Assembly: GCA_034111085.1 (NCBI GenBank)
Contig: JAWUXZ010000012.1
Coordinates: forward strand, 1-64,000
Source of the DNA: Dinoroseobacter sp034111085
GTDB lineage: Bacteria; Pseudomonadota; Alphaproteobacteria; Rhodobacterales; Rhodobacteraceae
Direction of reading: 5' to 3'
DNA: 64,000 nucleotides
Under the pieces are notes generated by a model that did not search any database, had not been told where the DNA came from, and was given only the letters and a program-made list of their open reading frames with translations. Each line of letters starts with the position of its first letter. The first letter of the stretch is position 1. This document shows, in pieces, positions 24,297 to 33,646 of the stretch. A program made the translations under genes and the position numbers.

Positions 24297-26939
24297 ATGG
24301 CACTGCCTCCAAAGACGCCGATCAATGATCTGACCGACGGCAACGATCAGGGCGACATTCAAGGTACCGATGGCGCTGACGCGATGTGGGGCGGTCCTGC
24401 CAATGGCCTTGCTGGTGGAGGCGCACAGATTAACGACACCATGAGCGGCGACGGCGACGGCACCATTTCGGGCGGCGAAGGCTATGACAACATATTCGCC
24501 AATGGCGGCGATCTCGTCTTTGGCGGCGAAGACCCCGATGACGGCGATATTGATCGCCTCTTCGTGCAAGACGTCGGCAGCATTGATTATCTCGATGAGA
24601 GCGGCGACCCATCCGCCACCCCAACCGAGCAAGGCGTGGTCAGTTTCACGGATGGCACAACGCTGGTCTTCAGCGAGATCGAGCAACTGGTCGAGACCGA
24701 TGGAGTAGGCACGCTGATCATTGATGCCATTGAGTTGGCAGGTGCGCTGCCCGGGACCGGCAGTGAACAGACGACCGCTAACAACGATCTCGTTGCCTTG
24801 GGCGAGCCACTCGCGCTGGTGGGTCAAACCACTCCTGGCCAGATCAGCGAAGGTGACGCAATACGTGTTGGCGGCGAACTTTTTACAGTTGGTCCGCTCT
24901 CTACGGTCGAGACCACGGTCAAGCATGATGACGAATTTGGTATCCCAACGACCTCCGACAGCGTTGAAATGAATTTGCTCACGTTGGAGCCCCTGTCAGG
25001 GGGCGACACGCTTACCAATATCTTCGACCTGATCCGCGTTGGTGATCTGGATCCGCTGAGCAGCGGGACGCTTGCGACCGACCCTGCTTTGGCAAGTGTT
25101 GGAACGCTCGACAGTGTCAGCAATACCGTCAGCTTTGATCTGGCCAATCCCGGTCAAATTGCCACCGGCGACACGGCCAATATCGGCGGCGTAGACTACA
25201 GCGTCGTCAATCTGGTTGAGGACGTAACCGGCGACATCACCCATACCGATCCGGCGACAGGCACCTCTGTGACCACCCCAGATGTGGGCCTCGTGGCGAT
25301 CCAGCTTGAAGACGCGGGTGGCAACACGATTGAATATATAGTGGTGCTGGATTCCGAGGGCGATTTCACACAAATCACGCAGATCGACTATGATGCGACC
25401 TCGGCCAATCCTGTTGCAGGCACCGATACAGGTCCGCTCGGCGAGAACGATATTGTCACGCTGGACACAGATGAGATCACTATCAACGATGCGATCATCA
25501 CTGCCCCGGGCGTGCCGGAAACGGGCAATGTGTTCACGACCGGATCGAACGATCTGACCTCCGTTGAGGAGCCGGTTAGCGTATCGCTGTCACCAAATGG
25601 CAAGATCGAACCGGGCGCCACCTTCACCCTCGGCGGCGAAGTCTACGAGATCACGACCACCAAGGCAGTCACCATCGACGTGACCCTCCACAATGGCGGG
25701 TCCGAGACGACTGATGTTCTGGCCTACGTGATTGAGGGCACCAATGCAGACGGCGAGACCGTGACCTTTACCGTCCCACAAGACGCCAACTCGTTGCCCA
25801 ATGACAGCGAAGGCCCGCTGCCCGACATTCAGTCCATGGAGGTGGGCCCCCTCACCCCTGTTGACAAGGTTGCGTTCGGGGATGTCGACACCGACGACAC
25901 TGTAACGCTCGATCGCCCTGCCGGGGTCGCTCAGTGCACATTCGTTCTACATGATTTCGTGCAGATTGACGGCCAGCCACTGGAAGGCGAGACCAAGACC
26001 GTCCTCAATAACGAATTGCTGGAAGTTGACGAGCCGATCGTCTTCACCACGGCGAACCCGAACAAGATAAAGGTTGATGACACGACGGTCATCGACGGGA
26101 TCACCTACACCGTCACCGACACGGGCCAGTGGAAAGGCACCGTCACGCTCGACAATGGCGACACGCCTGAGGTCAAGGGTGGCTTGCTGACACTGGAGGA
26201 CGGCAGCGGAGGCGAGCTGACCTATGCCATGCCTTATGACAAGTTCGGCGATCTGCCGGATATCACCGAGATCGAGTTTGAAGTGCTCGGGGATGACGCG
26301 ACACCTGACATCAAGCAAAGCAATGTCGATGACAATGATTTCGTCACACTGATCTGCTTTGCTGCCGGGACCAACATCTTGACCAAAAAGGGCGAGATCG
26401 AGGTGCAAAACCTCACCATTGGTGACAAAGTTCTGACCCGAGACAACGGCTATCAGAAGATCAAATGGATTGGTAAAACCGAGGTCGCGGGGCGCGGACG
26501 TTTCGCACCTGTGGTGATCGAGAAAGGCACATTCGGCAACGACCGCGATCTCGTGGTCAGCCCGCAGCACCGGGTTCTGGTCTGCGATTGGCGCGCGGAA
26601 TTGATGTTCGGCGAGTTCGAGGTTCTGGTGCCCGCAATGCACCTGACCACGACCGAAGGCGTCTACACCGATCCGCGCTACGAGATCGAATATGTCCACA
26701 TCCTGTTTGAGCAGCACGAGGTAATCTTCTCGGAAGGCATCCCAACCGAGAGCTTCCATCCCGGCGACTACTCGGTCAAAGGCATGGTTGATAAGACCCG
26801 CGACGAGTTGTTCGAGTTATTCCCAGAACTGGCCTTAGAGGGCTTCGATTACGGTCCCTCCGCGCGCCTGTCACTGAAACGCCGCGAGGCCACTCAGTTG
26901 ATCGAAGAAATGCGCTTGCGTCCGGTTGTACTACACTAA
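24297..26939 (+). CDS. Hint-domain protein with acidic N-terminus and four degenerate repeats
   Basis: The 880-residue protein has three parts. Residues about 1-110 are Gly/Asp-rich and resemble RTX-like calcium-binding sequence (GTDGADAMWGG, SGDGDGTISGGEGYDN). Residues about 160-685 hold four related modules beginning near 160, 265, 418 and 570; each has an acidic lead (such as NDLVALGEP, NELLEVDEP), then a PGQI/NGKI/NKI turn, then a GGxxYxV strand. From Cys687 (CFAAGTNILTKKGE) a Hint domain runs to about 830, with the HxH-like SPQHRVLV segment. Hint domains of this bacterial class can self-cleave. No signal peptide is seen; type I export is possible. Function unknown. Confidence 0.8.
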   Translation: MALPPKTPINDLTDGNDQGDIQGTDGADAMWGGPANGLAGGGAQINDTMSGDGDGTISGGEGYDNIFANGGDLVFGGEDPDDGDIDRLFVQDVGSIDYLDESGDPSATPTEQGVVSFTDGTTLVFSEIEQLVETDGVGTLIIDAIELAGALPGTGSEQTTANNDLVALGEPLALVGQTTPGQISEGDAIRVGGELFTVGPLSTVETTVKHDDEFGIPTTSDSVEMNLLTLEPLSGGDTLTNIFDLIRVGDLDPLSSGTLATDPALASVGTLDSVSNTVSFDLANPGQIATGDTANIGGVDYSVVNLVEDVTGDITHTDPATGTSVTTPDVGLVAIQLEDAGGNTIEYIVVLDSEGDFTQITQIDYDATSANPVAGTDTGPLGENDIVTLDTDEITINDAIITAPGVPETGNVFTTGSNDLTSVEEPVSVSLSPNGKIEPGATFTLGGEVYEITTTKAVTIDVTLHNGGSETTDVLAYVIEGTNADGETVTFTVPQDANSLPNDSEGPLPDIQSMEVGPLTPVDKVAFGDVDTDDTVTLDRPAGVAQCTFVLHDFVQIDGQPLEGETKTVLNNELLEVDEPIVFTTANPNKIKVDDTTVIDGITYTVTDTGQWKGTVTLDNGDTPEVKGGLLTLEDGSGGELTYAMPYDKFGDLPDITEIEFEVLGDDATPDIKQSNVDDNDFVTLICFAAGTNILTKKGEIEVQNLTIGDKVLTRDNGYQKIKWIGKTEVAGRGRFAPVVIEKGTFGNDRDLVVSPQHRVLVCDWRAELMFGEFEVLVPAMHLTTTEGVYTDPRYEIEYVHILFEQHEVIFSEGIPTESFHPGDYSVKGMVDKTRDELFELFPELALEGFDYGPSARLSLKRREATQLIEEMRLRPVVLH

Positions 26940-26981
26940 AAGCCTGATATATAACATAAAAAGATCCTAAGGCGACCGCAC

Positions 26982-28121
26982 TCAGAGCAGTTTCGCCACT
27001 GCGCCGCGCGCGATCACCACTTCCTCATTCGTCGCGATCACCAGCACTGGCTTGCCCGTCCCGCCAATGCTGCCTGCGCCTGCCCGATTGGCAGCCGGGT
27101 CGCACGCAAAGCCTAGAAACTCCAATCCCGTCAACACTTCCGCCCGCACACGCACCGAATTCTGGCCGATTCCGCCAGTGAACACGATCCCATCAAGCCC
27201 GCCCATCGCAGCAGCCATCGCGCCGATCTCGCGGCGCACGCGGTAGGTGGCATAGGTAATCGCCTCATCTGCCTCGGGCGCGCCTGACGCCTCAAGCACC
27301 CGCATGTCGTTGCTGATTCCCGACAGCCCCAAAAGCCCGCAGTCTCTATAAAGGAACCGCGACAGTGCGGCGCTATCCATGCCCTTTTGGTCCATCAGAT
27401 AGAGCAGCACACCGGGGTCCAGATCGCCCGTTCGCGTGCCCATCGGCAGACCGTCCAGCGCCGAAAAGCCCATGGTCGTGGCCACAGACACCCCGTCCAC
27501 AACCGCCGCCAACGACGCCCCCGACCCCAAATGCGCGATCACTACGCGGCCCGTCGCCAAATCCGGGTGCCGTGCGCGCAGCTCGCCGGAGATATAATCA
27601 TAAGACAGCCCGTGAAATCCGTAGCGTCGCACCCCTTCGGTATAAAGCGCGCGAGGCAGCGCGTAGCAATTGGCCTCCATCGGTTTGCCCGCATGGAAGG
27701 CCGTATCGAAACAACCGACTTGGGCGGCATTCGGAAACACCGCCACCGCATCGCGCACAATCGCCAGATCGTGGGGTTGGTGCAGGGGTGCAAGCGGCTC
27801 AAGTGCTGTCAGTTTTTTCATCACATCCGGCGTCAGAAACTCGGGATGCGTAAACTCCGCCCCGCCATGGACGATCCGGTGGCTGACCACAGTGATGTCG
27901 TGATCCTGAAGTGCGCCCTTCAGCACCCCAAGGATCATCGGCATTGGCCGCAGCGCAACGCCGCCTGCCAAATCCTGCTCGACCCCATCCACAAACAACC
28001 GTGCATCCGCGCCGGTGCCGTCCACATGACCGCGCAGTAATTCGCGTGGATCTGCCTCAGCCGCGAAAACCGCAAACTTTACCGAGCTGCTGCCCGCATT
28101 GATCGCAAGGACGCGGCTCAA
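26982..28121 (-). CDS. ackA: Acetate kinase
   Basis: AckA interconverts acetyl phosphate plus ADP with acetate plus ATP. The 379-residue protein has the family motifs VLAINAGSSSVKF (residues 4-16), VSHRIVHGGAEF (about 80), FDTAFH (about 138), YRYGFHG-type segment RRYGFHGLSYDYIS, IAHLGSGASLAAV (about 195) and MGFSALDGLPMGTRTGDLDPG. It starts with TTG at 28121, which overlaps the stop of pta by four bases (TTGA), so translation is probably coupled. The pair handles overflow or reuse of acetyl-CoA. Confidence 0.95.
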   Translation of the reverse strand: MSRVLAINAGSSSVKFAVFAAEADPRELLRGHVDGTGADARLFVDGVEQDLAGGVALRPMPMILGVLKGALQDHDITVVSHRIVHGGAEFTHPEFLTPDVMKKLTALEPLAPLHQPHDLAIVRDAVAVFPNAAQVGCFDTAFHAGKPMEANCYALPRALYTEGVRRYGFHGLSYDYISGELRARHPDLATGRVVIAHLGSGASLAAVVDGVSVATTMGFSALDGLPMGTRTGDLDPGVLLYLMDQKGMDSAALSRFLYRDCGLLGLSGISNDMRVLEASGAPEADEAITYATYRVRREIGAMAAAMGGLDGIVFTGGIGQNSVRVRAEVLTGLEFLGFACDPAANRAGAGSIGGTGKPVLVIATNEEVVIARGAVAKLL

Positions 28122-29056
28122 GCTGGGCGGTCGCTACGCGCAGCATAGAGCACCGCAATCGCGCAAGACACCAACCGCGCAAGTTCCCCGTCCGAACGGC
28201 TGGTCAGGATCACGGGCACCGACGCACCCAAGACGATCCCAGCTTTCTCAGCGCGCGCGTAATGCGTCAGCGCCTTGGCGAACATATTGCCGGCCTCGAT
28301 GTTGGGCATGATCATGATCTCGGCGCGGCCTGCGACCTGCGAGGCCAAACCTTTGCCGAGGGCGGCGGCCTGATCGACAGCAATATCCATCGACAATGGG
28401 CCCTCAACAACGCCGCCTGTGATCTCGCCGCGTTTGGCCATCTGCACCAAAGCGTCGGCATCCACAGTCGATTGCACCTTCGGGTTGACCGCTTCGACCG
28501 CGCTCAGCACCGCCACATTGGGCGTCGCAATGCCCAACGAACGCGCCAGATCGATCGCGCTTTGAGTGATGTCAGCTTTGGTGTCCAAGTCCGGCGCGAT
28601 ATTGATTGCGCCGTCTGTGACCAGCAACAAGCGCGCCTCGCCCGGCACATCGCAGATAAAGACATGGCTCAGGCGGCGTCCGGCACGTAACCCGCCATCT
28701 CGCTTAACCACATGTTTCAACAACACATCCGTGTGCAAATGCCCCTTCATCACGGCTGCCGCGCGCCCTTCATGGACAAGGGCCACACCGCGCGCGGCTG
28801 CGTCCGAATGATCTGCAATATCGATGACCTCATAGCCGCTGATATCGACGCCAATCTCAACCGCGACCTGCGCAATCAGTGCTGCATCCCCAATCAAGAT
28901 CGGCGTGATCAAGCCCGCCTCAGCCGCCTGCACCGGACCTGCAAGTGCGTCAGCCTTCTCGGGTGCGACCACCGCCACAGGCATTGCTGGCATAGCGGCT
29001 GCCTGCTTTAAAAGCCCGTCAAAATGAACGTAATCGGATGCGTGAACCTGTGACAC
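28118..29056 (-). CDS. pta: Phosphate acetyltransferase (short PTA/PTB type)
   Basis: This enzyme makes acetyl phosphate from acetyl-CoA and phosphate and works with the adjacent acetate kinase. The 312-residue protein consists of the PTA/PTB catalytic domain only, with no N-terminal hydratase or P-loop extension. Motifs include FICDVPGEARLLLVTDGAINIAPD-type segment (about 160-185), VAVLSAVEAVNPKVQST (about 203) and GPLSMDIAVDQAA near 240. It starts at GTG 29056. A phosphate butyryltransferase activity cannot be excluded from sequence alone. Confidence 0.85.
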   Translation of the reverse strand: MSQVHASDYVHFDGLLKQAAAMPAMPVAVVAPEKADALAGPVQAAEAGLITPILIGDAALIAQVAVEIGVDISGYEVIDIADHSDAAARGVALVHEGRAAAVMKGHLHTDVLLKHVVKRDGGLRAGRRLSHVFICDVPGEARLLLVTDGAINIAPDLDTKADITQSAIDLARSLGIATPNVAVLSAVEAVNPKVQSTVDADALVQMAKRGEITGGVVEGPLSMDIAVDQAAALGKGLASQVAGRAEIMIMPNIEAGNMFAKALTHYARAEKAGIVLGASVPVILTSRSDGELARLVSCAIAVLYAARSDRPA

Positions 29057-29133
29057 GGGCGATCTCCTCTGCGCGCTTAATTTGGCGGAGGTGTATCAAC
29101 GAAGCGCAACCGCGCCGCCCCCGGTAGTGCGCG

Positions 29134-29928
29134 TCATGACGCCACACGCGCGCGCAGGCCGGACGTGATCGCAAACCCGAGGGCTGCCAGCGCCACAATC
29201 GTCGGCCCGGTCGGCGTGTCATAGACAAACGACAGCGCCAGCCCCCCAAGGGCGGCCACTGCGCCCAGCACCATCGCCCAAATCGCCATCGCCTCAGGCG
29301 TGCGCGACAGGTTGCGGGCCGAGGCCGCCGGAATGATCAGAAGCGCCACGATCAGCAGCACACCCACCACCTTGATTGCCACCGCGACCGTAACGGCCAA
29401 TGCAACGGTCAGCACCAATTGCTCAGCCTTGGGATTAATACCCGCCGAATGGGCCAAATCGGGGTTTAGCGTTGCTGTCAAAAGTGCAGACCAGCGCCAT
29501 CCGATCAGGGCCAGAACCGAAAGTACTCCGCCCCAGATTACCGCCAGATCGGCCCAGTTGACCGCAAGAATATCGCCAAACAGATATGCCATCAGGTCCA
29601 AGCGCACGCCGTCTAGCAGCGACACAGCCACGAGGCCAATCGCCAAGGCCGAATGGGCCATAACCCCCAAAAGCGTATCCATCGCGTGCCCCCGCCCGAC
29701 CAGTCCACTGACGAGGAACGCCATGATCAACGCCACAATCAGCGCGCCCAGAAATACAGGCAGCGAGAATGCCAGCGACAGCGCGACCCCGAGGACTGCC
29801 GCATGGGCCGTCGCGTCACCAAAATAGGCCATCCGCCGCCAGACAACGAAGCATCCAAGCGGGGCTGCCGCGAGTGCAACACCGACGCCTGCCAGCGCCG
29901 CGCGGATCAAGAATGGATCAAGGGTCAT
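29134..29928 (-). CDS. znuB: Zinc ABC transporter permease
   Basis: ZnuB is the membrane channel of the high-affinity zinc importer. The 264-residue protein has about eight helices, FVVWRRMAYFGDATAHAAVLG (family motif near residue 27), SLLDGVRLDLMAYLFGDILAV and LLIVALLIIPAASARNLSRTP. Its start overlaps the znuC stop by four bases (ATGA), and zur precedes znuC in the same operon. The divergent znuA gene supplies the periplasmic zinc receptor. Confidence 0.93.
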   Translation of the reverse strand: MTLDPFLIRAALAGVGVALAAAPLGCFVVWRRMAYFGDATAHAAVLGVALSLAFSLPVFLGALIVALIMAFLVSGLVGRGHAMDTLLGVMAHSALAIGLVAVSLLDGVRLDLMAYLFGDILAVNWADLAVIWGGVLSVLALIGWRWSALLTATLNPDLAHSAGINPKAEQLVLTVALAVTVAVAIKVVGVLLIVALLIIPAASARNLSRTPEAMAIWAMVLGAVAALGGLALSFVYDTPTGPTIVALAALGFAITSGLRARVAS

Positions 29929-30677
29929 GGCGTGGTCTCGGGATGCGGGTGGTGGTGATCATGGTCATGGTCGTGTGAATGATCATGATCGTGACGATAG
30001 AGCGCCAAAGCCCCCTTCGTGCCACGCCCAAACAGCGCGCGATATTCCGGGGCTGAGGCCACCAAATCCGGTGCGCCTTCGCAGCAGACATGCCCGTTCA
30101 GGCAAATCACCCGGTCCGACGCGCTCATCACCACATGCAGGTCGTGGCTGACCATCAAGACGGCGCAGCCAAGCTCAGAGCGCAGCGCCTCGATCTGTTG
30201 GTAGAACGCCGCCGAACCCGCTTGGTCGAGACCTTGGGTCGGCTCGTCCAGCACCAATAGATGCGGGCGCTCCAACACCGCACGGGCAAGCAAAACGCGC
30301 TGAAATTGACCACCAGACAGATCCGAAAGCTGCCGCTTCTCCAGCCCAGGCACCCCTGCGGTGTCCATCGCCTCGGCAATCGCATTACGCGCCCGCTTGG
30401 TCGGTAGGTTCAAGAACCGCTCGACTGTAATCGGCAAGGTGGCATCCACAGCCAGACTCTGCGGGACATAGCCAAGACGCAGGCCCGGCTGGCGCTCGAC
30501 CCGGCCCTCAGACGCAGGCAGCGCGCCGATCAGGGCCTTCAAAAGCGTCGTCTTGCCGGACCCATTTGGGCCTACAATTGTGACGATCTCGCCTGCATGG
30601 ATGGCCAGATCAACACCGTGCAACACCTGTACGCCGTCGCGCGAAACACTCAAACCTTTGGCTGCGATCACGCTCAT
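29925..30677 (-). CDS. znuC: Zinc ABC transporter ATP-binding protein
   Basis: ZnuC powers zinc uptake. The 250-residue protein has Walker A GPNGSGKTT (about 37), LSGGQFQRVLLARAL (about 127), Walker B LLVLDEPTQGLDQ and the H-loop MVSHDLHVVM. The C-terminus is a histidine/aspartate-rich tail (HDHDHSHDHDHDHHHPHPE) that probably binds zinc, a feature seen in some ZnuC and ZnuA proteins. ATG at 30677 gives a four-base overlap with the zur stop; an in-frame start at 30701 is less likely. Confidence 0.94.
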   Translation of the reverse strand: MSVIAAKGLSVSRDGVQVLHGVDLAIHAGEIVTIVGPNGSGKTTLLKALIGALPASEGRVERQPGLRLGYVPQSLAVDATLPITVERFLNLPTKRARNAIAEAMDTAGVPGLEKRQLSDLSGGQFQRVLLARAVLERPHLLVLDEPTQGLDQAGSAAFYQQIEALRSELGCAVLMVSHDLHVVMSASDRVICLNGHVCCEGAPDLVASAPEYRALFGRGTKGALALYRHDHDHSHDHDHDHHHPHPETTP

Positions 30678-31150
30678 GCTTCGGCCTGACAGGCGGGGCA
30701 AAGACCTTCGGCTTCAAACACAACACGCTCAATCGCAAAGCCCGTCTCATCGGCCAATGCGGTCAATGCGGCATGGTGTGGTGCGGCGGCTTCAGCGACC
30801 AATTTGCATTCACGACAGATCAAGAAAGCTGGGCGGTGGGCGTCGCCATCAGGGTGCGCACAGGCGATGAATGCGTTGAGTCGCTCAAGCCGGTGCGCAA
30901 ATCCATGCTGCGTCAGAAAGTCGAGAGCGCGGTAGATCACCGGCGGCTGGCTGCCCAACCCCTCAGTGCGGATGCGGTCCAAAAGGTCATACGCTCCAAG
31001 CGCTTTGTGGCTTTCCAGAAGCAGTTCCAACACCCTAAGGCGCAAAGGGGTCAGGCGCAGACCATTGGCATCGCAATACGCCTGCGCCGCCTTGAGACCA
31101 CCGGACCGGCACGCCGCATGGTCATGGGTCTCAAATCCAATCAGATCCAT
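30674..31150 (-). CDS. zur: Zinc uptake regulator Zur (Fur family)
   Basis: Zur represses zinc uptake genes when zinc is plentiful. The 158-residue protein has the Fur-type winged helix (LRLTPLRLRVLELLLESHKAL then VIYRALDFLTQHGFAHRLE) and a C-terminal dimer domain with the structural zinc cysteines (CRECK and CPAC). It is the first gene of zur-znuC-znuB. A TGTTATA-C-TATAACA palindrome in the 109-base gap to znuA is its likely binding site, allowing control of both transcription units including its own. Confidence 0.93.
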   Translation of the reverse strand: MDLIGFETHDHAACRSGGLKAAQAYCDANGLRLTPLRLRVLELLLESHKALGAYDLLDRIRTEGLGSQPPVIYRALDFLTQHGFAHRLERLNAFIACAHPDGDAHRPAFLICRECKLVAEAAAPHHAALTALADETGFAIERVVFEAEGLCPACQAEA

Positions 31151-31191
31151 CAGACAATCTCCGGGGCTGCAAAAGGCGCTTGCAGAACTAG

Positions 31192-31216
31192 GTAATGTTA
31201 TACTATAACAATGTTA
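31192..31216. promoter_or_regulatory. Zur operator between zur and znuA
   Basis: The core TGTTATA-C-TATAACA (31196-31210) is a perfect seven-base inverted repeat, close in form to Zur boxes known in Alphaproteobacteria (AT-rich, TGTTATA/TATAACA arms). It lies 41 bases upstream of zur and 49 upstream of znuA in the divergent gap, so a single site could control both units. Confidence 0.85.
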
Positions 31217-31259
31217 CGTTATCACATCACTAGTCCCTTTCCCAGCACCGAGTTATATC

Positions 31260-32183
31260 ATGCGCCTCCTCTGCCTCGCCGCCGCTTTGCTTACCCCCGC
31301 CATAGCCGGTGCAGCCCCACCGAAGGTCGCCACAGATATCGCTCCGGTCCACAGCCTTGTCGCCCAAGTCATGGGTGATCTGGGAACCCCGGACCTGATC
31401 TTGCCGCCCGGAGCATCGCCCCACGGCTACGCGATGCGCCCCTCGGAAGCCGCCGCGATCGCACGCGCAGATCTGGTCGTTTGGGTTGGCCCTGCGTTGA
31501 CCCCGTGGTTGGAACGCCCGACGGCCAATCTGGGTGGAGAGGCCTCGCATTTGGTGTTGCTGAGCGCTGGCGAAACGTTGGTTCTAGAGACCCGCGAAGA
31601 TGCGGTATTTGGCGAGGGTCATGAGGGCCACACCGACCATGACGGCCATAACCACGGTCAAGATGAAACCGATCCCCACGCGTGGCTTGATCCGTCGAAT
31701 GCCTCGGTTTGGCTGGCCGAGATTGCACGCGCGCTGTCTGAACTCGACCCCGAGAACGCCGCCACATATGCCGCCAATGCGACCGCAGCTCAGGACGGTT
31801 TGGCGGTACTTAGCACCGAGGTCAAAGCGCAACTCGCCCCGGTGGCCAACCGACCGCACGTGGTTTTCCATGACGCCTACCAGTATTTTGAGGCCCGTTT
31901 CGGGACCACACCGCTTGGCGCAATCTCGATCTCAGATGCCAGTCAACCGTCGGCAGCGCGCCTGTCAGAGCTGCGCGCTACACTCTCTGAGGCGGGCGTT
32001 TTATGCGCCTTCGCCGAGCCGCAGTTTGACCCGCGTTTGGTTGAGGCCGTGACCGAAGGAACCCAAGCGCGTACGGCTGTCTTGGACCCAATGGGGATAG
32101 ATATTCCGCTAGGGGCGGATTTCTATGTGACCTTGATCCGCAATATGGCGAATGCAAAATCAGATTGTTTGTCAGAACTTTAG
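31260..32183 (+). CDS. znuA: Zinc ABC transporter periplasmic binding protein
   Basis: ZnuA captures zinc in the periplasm for ZnuBC. The 307-residue product starts with a signal peptide (MRLLCLAAALLTPAIAGA). The mature part has LPPGASPHGYAMRPSEAA (first zinc histidine, about residue 58), a histidine-rich loop EGHEGHTDHDGHNHGQDE (about 120-138), DPHAWLDPSNA (second histidine) and VVFHDAYQYFEARFG (third histidine). The C-terminal CAFAEPQFDPRLVE is family-typical. It is divergent from zur and ends by a four-base overlap with the convergent glycosidase gene. Confidence 0.95.
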   Translation: MRLLCLAAALLTPAIAGAAPPKVATDIAPVHSLVAQVMGDLGTPDLILPPGASPHGYAMRPSEAAAIARADLVVWVGPALTPWLERPTANLGGEASHLVLLSAGETLVLETREDAVFGEGHEGHTDHDGHNHGQDETDPHAWLDPSNASVWLAEIARALSELDPENAATYAANATAAQDGLAVLSTEVKAQLAPVANRPHVVFHDAYQYFEARFGTTPLGAISISDASQPSAARLSELRATLSEAGVLCAFAEPQFDPRLVEAVTEGTQARTAVLDPMGIDIPLGADFYVTLIRNMANAKSDCLSEL

Positions 32184-33232
32184 GTCAAGCAAGCCGGATC
32201 GAACACGTAGCCACCGGCAAGCCAATCAAGGATATCGCGCGCAATGGGGTAATCGGCGTAAGGCGCGTACCGGGAGGTGAGGGCTGCGCGCTGCAAGGGC
32301 GCTAAAGCGTCGAAGCCCGCCGCCGAGAACGTAGCCAGATCTGCGGCAAGCATCGCTGCCAGATCTGGCCCGGCATAAGCCTCGGCAATCTCACCGAAGG
32401 TCGCCGCCCGCCCGCGCCACTGCCGCGCAATTTTAGCCAATGGCAACTGCGCCAAACCGGGTTGGTTGATCGGGTTCACCAGCAGGCCCGAGACGTGATC
32501 TGCAAGTGGCAGCCCGCGCTCAAGCGCAGGATCAAGCGGCAAAAACGGCGATAGAGCGCGACTGTCATTGACCGCCCCATTGTCCCAAATCAGCGGTTTT
32601 CGCCCCAAACGTTCTGCCACACCGTCCAAATATTCCGGGTCCAGCGATGTCGAGACCACTTTTGGCCCGGTCCAGAATATATCGACCTCAGAGGCCAAGC
32701 CCTGCCCCAGCGCCTCTAGAGACCCGGCGGGACGCGCGCCAAACACCTGATCGAGAATCGGATCATCGCTATAATAGGCCGGACAAAGTGCGACCTGTGG
32801 TGCAACGCTTGCCTCTAGGGCCACCTCCGCCGCGCGCAGATGCAGCCCCGCCAGCCCCATCTCGCCGCCGGGGGTGTCGTCAAACAGCAGGCAAAGCCAA
32901 TCCGGCTCTAGCGCTTTGATCTGGCTTAGCTTCTGCGTCAGATATTGCCGCTCAACTTGCCAATCAGTGGCGTCCAACCCGTACGGCGTCAGCCCAATGC
33001 CAAACCCGATACCCGCCGTCACGCAGCGTGCCCTAAGCTGCACCAATTCCCTAATATGCCCCGGCTCAAACGGTACACGCCAATCTTGCCGAAGCACCCG
33101 GTCGGACTTCGGCGCATAGACGTAAAGCCCGTAGCCTTCGCGGGCCAACGTAGGCAGGATCTGGGGGCGCCCGGACGCGCCCCAATCGCGCCCGAAGAAA
33201 CCTTCGATAACACCCAAAATCGGTTTCATCAT
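32180..33232 (-). CDS. GH84-type beta-N-acetylglucosaminidase-like protein
   Basis: The 350-residue protein matches the catalytic barrel of beta-N-acetylglucosaminidases (GH84, NAGidase). It begins GVIEGFFGRDWGASGR, then has YGLYVYAPKSDRVLR and the consecutive aspartates in LLFDDTPGG at about residue 117, the catalytic pair of GH84. Further matches are IFWTGPKVVS and PLIWDNGAVNDS. No signal peptide is seen, so it is probably cytoplasmic. ATG at 33232 or 33229 are equally possible. It is not clearly in an operon; the ABM/otnC pair diverges from its 5' side. Confidence 0.85.
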   Translation of the reverse strand: MMKPILGVIEGFFGRDWGASGRPQILPTLAREGYGLYVYAPKSDRVLRQDWRVPFEPGHIRELVQLRARCVTAGIGFGIGLTPYGLDATDWQVERQYLTQKLSQIKALEPDWLCLLFDDTPGGEMGLAGLHLRAAEVALEASVAPQVALCPAYYSDDPILDQVFGARPAGSLEALGQGLASEVDIFWTGPKVVSTSLDPEYLDGVAERLGRKPLIWDNGAVNDSRALSPFLPLDPALERGLPLADHVSGLLVNPINQPGLAQLPLAKIARQWRGRAATFGEIAEAYAGPDLAAMLAADLATFSAAGFDALAPLQRAALTSRYAPYADYPIARDILDWLAGGYVFDPACLT

Positions 33233-33355
33233 TGCAGCCCTTCCCCGTGCGACGGATCATCTCTAGCATAGCACGCAACTGGCATCGGCCATGAATACTG
33301 CACATGCCTACACAGATTGGGACATGTGGGCGCCCTTCGCGGAAAGACCCAAGAG

Positions 33356-33646
33356 ATGTTCGTTGTTGCCGTCACTTTTACCATCAAACCGGATGCATGG
33401 GAGGAATTCCTGCCGCTGATGACAATCAACGCCCACGCCTCAGTTACCAATGAGGCTGAGTGCCAACAATTCGACGTCTGCACCAACCCCACCGCGCCTT
33501 TTACCGTCTTCCTTTATGAGGTCTACACCGATCGGGCCGCTTTTGATGTGCACTTGCAAACGCCGCATTTCAAGACTTTTGACGGCGCCGTCGCAGACAT
33601 GATCGCGGCCAAAGACATCGCCCTGCTAGAGCGTATCGCACCATGA
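33356..33646 (+). CDS. ABM-domain (YgiN-like) putative monooxygenase
   Basis: The 96-residue protein is a single antibiotic-biosynthesis-monooxygenase (ABM) ferredoxin-like domain: FVVAVTFTIKPDAWEEFLPL, NEAECQQFDVCTN and FLYEVYTDRAAFDVHLQTPHF. Members include quinol monooxygenase YgiN and the autoinducer-degrading LsrG. The start at 33356 is chosen because the 13 residues upstream lack family similarity. Its stop overlaps the otnC start (ATGATGA), so the two are co-translated and the ABM protein may act in the same carbohydrate-acid pathway. The true substrate is unknown. Confidence 0.75.
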   Translation: MFVVAVTFTIKPDAWEEFLPLMTINAHASVTNEAECQQFDVCTNPTAPFTVFLYEVYTDRAAFDVHLQTPHFKTFDGAVADMIAAKDIALLERIAP

